Shown here in pieces: positions 61,293 through 64,000 of a DNA stretch of 64,000 nucleotides. This DNA is from Chondrus crispus. Its lineage: Eukaryota; Rhodophyta; Florideophyceae; Gigartinales; Gigartinaceae. Both the position numbers and the translations under genes were made by a program. The notes beneath the pieces were generated by a model that was not told the origin of the DNA, ran no database searches, and saw only the letters and a list, made by a program, of their open reading frames with translations. The stretch covers positions 26,816-90,815 of the forward strand of contig NW_005178601.1 in the NCBI RefSeq assembly GCF_000350225.1, read 5' to 3'. Every line of letters starts with the position of its first letter. Positions within the stretch are counted from its first letter, which is position 1.

Positions 61293-61964
61293 ATGCAAAG
61301 TAAGTTTTGAGTTTCTTTCCATTTCCTACACATCTAAGTGATTGTCTTTGCACGTTTTGGTGGTTCTTAAGAGCAATAATTCCAAAATCTGTTACTGACA
61401 ATTATCTTCATATTCCTTATTGTGAATACCTGTTTTTACGGGGTTGTGTTAGATCTGGAATTAGTACCAGTGCGCTCTGCGCCTGGGAAGCTGGTCACCG
61501 GTCGACCGGTTTGGACATCGGAGGTCGTATTCGTTGAGGTGCTTGAGCCTGAGGATCAACCTTCACCTCGGCTCGCGCTTCCGGGTCCGTCCTCGAGTTG
61601 CGCACCATATAGGATTCCTCGTATTCCGCGCTCTGTTCCCGCACCAATAAAGAGAACTACGCATCGACTTTCTGCTCGGAAAGCGGCTGTTCTCGCGGAT
61701 AAACAGTTTAAGCGTGAGCGCAAGAGGAATCGTAAGGTGTGCCCGCGGTATAAGCGGTATTGTAAAGTGTGCGGCGTTAGTGGCAATAGTGCGAAGGCCT
61801 TTTACGACCACATTCAGTCTAGGTCTCATCGCATTCAAGTTGCCAACGCTAAGGAGACTCCGCGTTGTATCCCTTGCAATCGCGTCTTTGAGTCTCACGG
61901 GCACCTGAAGTGCCACGAGAACGGTGCCGCACACTTAAAGGTAGTTTGTGAACAGAATAGTTAG
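61293..61964 (+). CDS. Accessory two-zinc-finger gene of A5, intact
   Basis: Exon 1 is 61293-61299 and exon 2 is 61453-61964; donor GTAAGT, branch site TACTGAC and acceptor TTAG all kept. The predicted product is 172 residues with both C-x2-C-x12-H-x5-H fingers. The far-upstream ATG seen at position 20 of A1 is TCTG here, which supports the spliced ATG as the true start. The copy is intact next to a gag-pol that is truncated. Confidence 0.74.
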
Positions 61965-62046
61965 GGATTTCATCCAAATAAATTCACATATCTGTTCGCA
62001 AATTTCTCCTAGTGCAACTTCATAGTAATCATATCGAACTTCTTAG

Positions 62047-62096
62047 ACGGGTGGGCTTGCCATTGTGTTGACTATCGGTTAACGGCTTGGGATCCC
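62047..62096 (+). promoter_or_regulatory. Shared 50-bp pre-gag element in A5
   Basis: Identical position and sequence to A1. Confidence 0.78.
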
Positions 62097-62136
62097 CGAA
62101 CGGATTTTCGAATACTTGAAGTTTATTTACACTAAA

Positions 62137-63870
62137 ATGGAAGATCAAGGAGGAGGAGGATCCATCAGAATCGACAAACTGACGGACTCCAACTTCTACG
62201 TGTGGAAGCAGAAAATACAACTTCTGCTTGCTCTACGTGATGTTGACCAATACATCGTTGAGGGAAGAGTTCCAAGTGAGGAACGCGCGGAAGAGCGTAA
62301 GAAGTGGATCAGAGGTGACAGTAAAGCTAAAGCACTGATTGGTCTCTCCCTATCAGATGAGCATCTTGAGCATGTACGTGATGTTGATACTGCTCATGAG
62401 ATGTGGGAAGCTATTGTCAACGTGTTTGAGAGGCACACTTTGCTGAACAAACTAGCTGCACGTCGTGAGTTCTACACTGTGAAGATGCTTTCCGGTGAAA
62501 AGATGCTTGCATACATCAATCGTGTCAAGCAGCTGGCAGCCATCCTCAAGTCAATGAGCGTAAACATCGATGACAAGGAGATGGCCATGGCAGTGCTCAA
62601 CGGTCTGCCTGCTCGTTTCGAGGCTCTCATCGTTGCACTTGATGCTCTCGGTAATGAGGAAAAGATATTCAGTTTGGACTTTGTGAAAAGTCGTCTGCTG
62701 CAGGAAGAGCAACGAGCAAACATGAAGTCTAGCTCCTCACAGACATCGGCTCTGGTTAATCGTGCCCCGAACAATCGGGACATAAACGATTACAAATGCA
62801 CGAACTGCGGTCATACAGGCCATACGGCAACCCGCTGCTGGGGAAAGGATTTGAATGGGCGTCGCCCGGCTCCTCCTAGCGGATATAAACCGCGTATGTC
62901 TCAGCGGAAACAATCTGCATTTGTCACACAGAAACCTGATCCCGACATGGTTGTAAACAGCGTCGACTTCACATGTCTGATGTCGAAAACTTCGCACACG
63001 AACGATGTGGCCACATCTCCAGGGACATCTCCGGAGATGTCGCCTTCGTGGCTCGCAGATTCAGCTTGTACAGATCATATTACATATGACCGATCTTTGT
63101 TTGCAACGTATGAGCCACTTGAATCCGCCTCTGTTCAGATGGGAACCAAGGCTAGTGCAAAGGTTGCCGGCCGTGGTGACGTTCACTTGAAGTTAAATGT
63201 GAATGGCCGCATCGAACCGTGCAAGTTGACGGATGTATTGCACGTTCCGGACTTTGCGTTCTCTCTGCTCTCTGTCAGTCGAATGACTGAACTTGGACTA
63301 AAAGTTGGGTTCGAAAATGGAAAATGCATGATCAGACGAGGCTCAACTGTAGTGGCGACTGCGACATTGGTTGGAGAACTTTACGTTCTCGACATCGTCA
63401 GTGACATCGGATCTGCACATGCTGCCACCCTGCAAACGTGGCATGAGCGCTTTGCACATGTGCATTCTCAAGGTATTGCTTCGATGATTCGTGACAATGT
63501 GGTAAGTGGAGTCAAACTACTTGGTAATGAGGCTAACAAAATCAACAATACTGACAATGATTGCATCTCTGAAAAATGTTCTGCGTGCGTCTACGGCAAA
63601 GCCACTCGATCTGTGATCCCAAAAGAGCGGTCCTCGAGGCGGGCATACTTCTGTCTAGACTTAGTTCACTCTGATGTTTGTGGCCCCTTAGAGGTGCAGT
63701 CCATTGGTGGTGCCAAGTACTTCATTACCTTCATAGATGATCACTCAAACTGGTCAGTAGTGTACCCTATGCACCATAAATCAGAAGCATTTGAACGATA
63801 CAAAATGTTTGCACAACTTGCTCAGACTCACACTGGTCGCAAGATCAAAGTGCTTCGCACCGATCGAGGT
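62137..63870 (+). pseudogene. gag-pol: gag-pol of A5, truncated in integrase
   Basis: Open from ATG 62137 through Gag, CCHC, protease and the integrase zinc domain, then cut after RTDRG. The protease motif is LADSACTDHI, again DSA, with Val to Ala before it. A short insertion precedes it (HTNDVATSPGTSPEMSPSW against HTNDMEMSPSW in A1), which looks like a local duplication. It continues in frame for a few codons into the LTR fragment, which is not meaningful. Confidence 0.9.
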
Positions 63871-64000
63871 AAAGGGAAATCGAAGGACGGTTGATGAGGT
63901 GAAGTTGAAGGATTGGGTACCGATTTACTTTGAGTCGCCAACTTCTGGCACTACTTATACACTTCTGCAATCTTCTAGAACTCTACTACCAAAGACTACG
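63871..64000 (-). repeat. Truncated family B LTR at the right edge
   Basis: AAAGGGAAATCGAAGG onward matches the 939-bp LTR read backwards, but the terminal ~20 bp (TACTGGAAGGTCAGCGGGGC) are missing at the junction. So this is not a clean insertion end; a deletion or recombination is likely. It continues off the window. Confidence 0.88.

Larger units (their letters stand above)
59652..63870 (+). mobile_element. Family A element A5, 3' truncated, inserted in B4
   Basis: 5' LTR 59652-60915, primer site 60916-60930 (one base different at the end), accessory gene, gag-pol start 62137. The probable left target copy is GACAC (59647-59651); the right end is missing because a family B LTR fragment begins at 63871. 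Confidence 0.93.

Noticed and set aside
1..64000. CRISPR arrays, tRNA or rRNA genes, prokaryotic operons
   Set aside because: None seen. The 36-bp LTR repeats lack spacers of constant length and are tandem without unique spacers, so they are not CRISPR.

Overview
The window is eukaryotic and dominated by nested Ty1/copia LTR retrotransposons, which break into a small island of mostly decayed host genes and an older, decayed Ty3/gypsy and DNA-transposon block. Evidence for a eukaryote: a spliceosomal-type intron (GTAAGT donor, TACTGAC branch site, first downstream AG), TATA-box LTR promoters, copia and gypsy pol, a HARBI-like DDE transposase, an Mps1/TTK-type kinase relic and a DDX10/Dbp4-type tail. 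Genes look intron-poor. I cannot separate a red alga from an oomycete or similar protist from the sequence alone. No prokaryotic operon, CRISPR, rRNA or tRNA gene was seen.

Two copia families are present. Family A (A1 1-6598 +; A2 6599-9198 -; A3 10845-19665 +; A4 35844-37288 -; A5 59652-63870 +) has ~1.26 kb LTRs and an extra spliced gene between the primer-binding site and gag-pol. That gene encodes a 172-residue basic protein with two C-x2-C-x12-H-x5-H zinc fingers. Family B (B1 37374-41603 plus 55662-57022 +; B2 41604-55656 -; B3 47823-54968 + inside the B2 LTR; B4 57023-59651 +) has 939-bp or ~740-780-bp LTRs and a long hairpin-rich leader. Both families use an internal tRNA-iMet-type primer-binding site (GGTTATGGGCCCAGT), share a 50-bp near-invariant element just upstream of the gag-pol ATG, and share a hairpin spanning the gag-pol stop, polypurine tract and LTR start. 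Full gag-pol frames are open in A1, A3, B2 and B3.

Layout: 1-9198, A1 inserted into an inverted A2; 9199-10844 plus 19666-19774, a decayed unrecognised gene split by A3 (TSD GGCTC); 10845-19665, A3, whose zinc-finger gene is broken by a solo family-B LTR (TSD AACTA); 19666-26100, a host island with an Mps1-like kinase pseudogene, a small membrane protein, an unrecognised broken gene, a DDX10/Dbp4-like C-terminal fragment and another broken gene; 26650-35512, decayed Ty3/gypsy elements (chromodomain integrase) with an embedded HARBI-like transposase pseudogene; 35513-64000, a copia nest. In that nest B2 sits in B1 (TSD GTTGT), B3 sits in the B2 LTR (TSD CGAAC), B4 sits in B1, A5 sits in B4, and a truncated family-B LTR ends A5.

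The best candidate for something undescribed is the family A accessory gene together with the cis elements shared by both families: the pre-gag 50-mer, the stop/PPT hairpin, the non-canonical LTR ends and the shared LTR motifs. Together they suggest two related retrotransposon families keeping a common RNA-level control system, with A carrying an extra zinc-finger protein.
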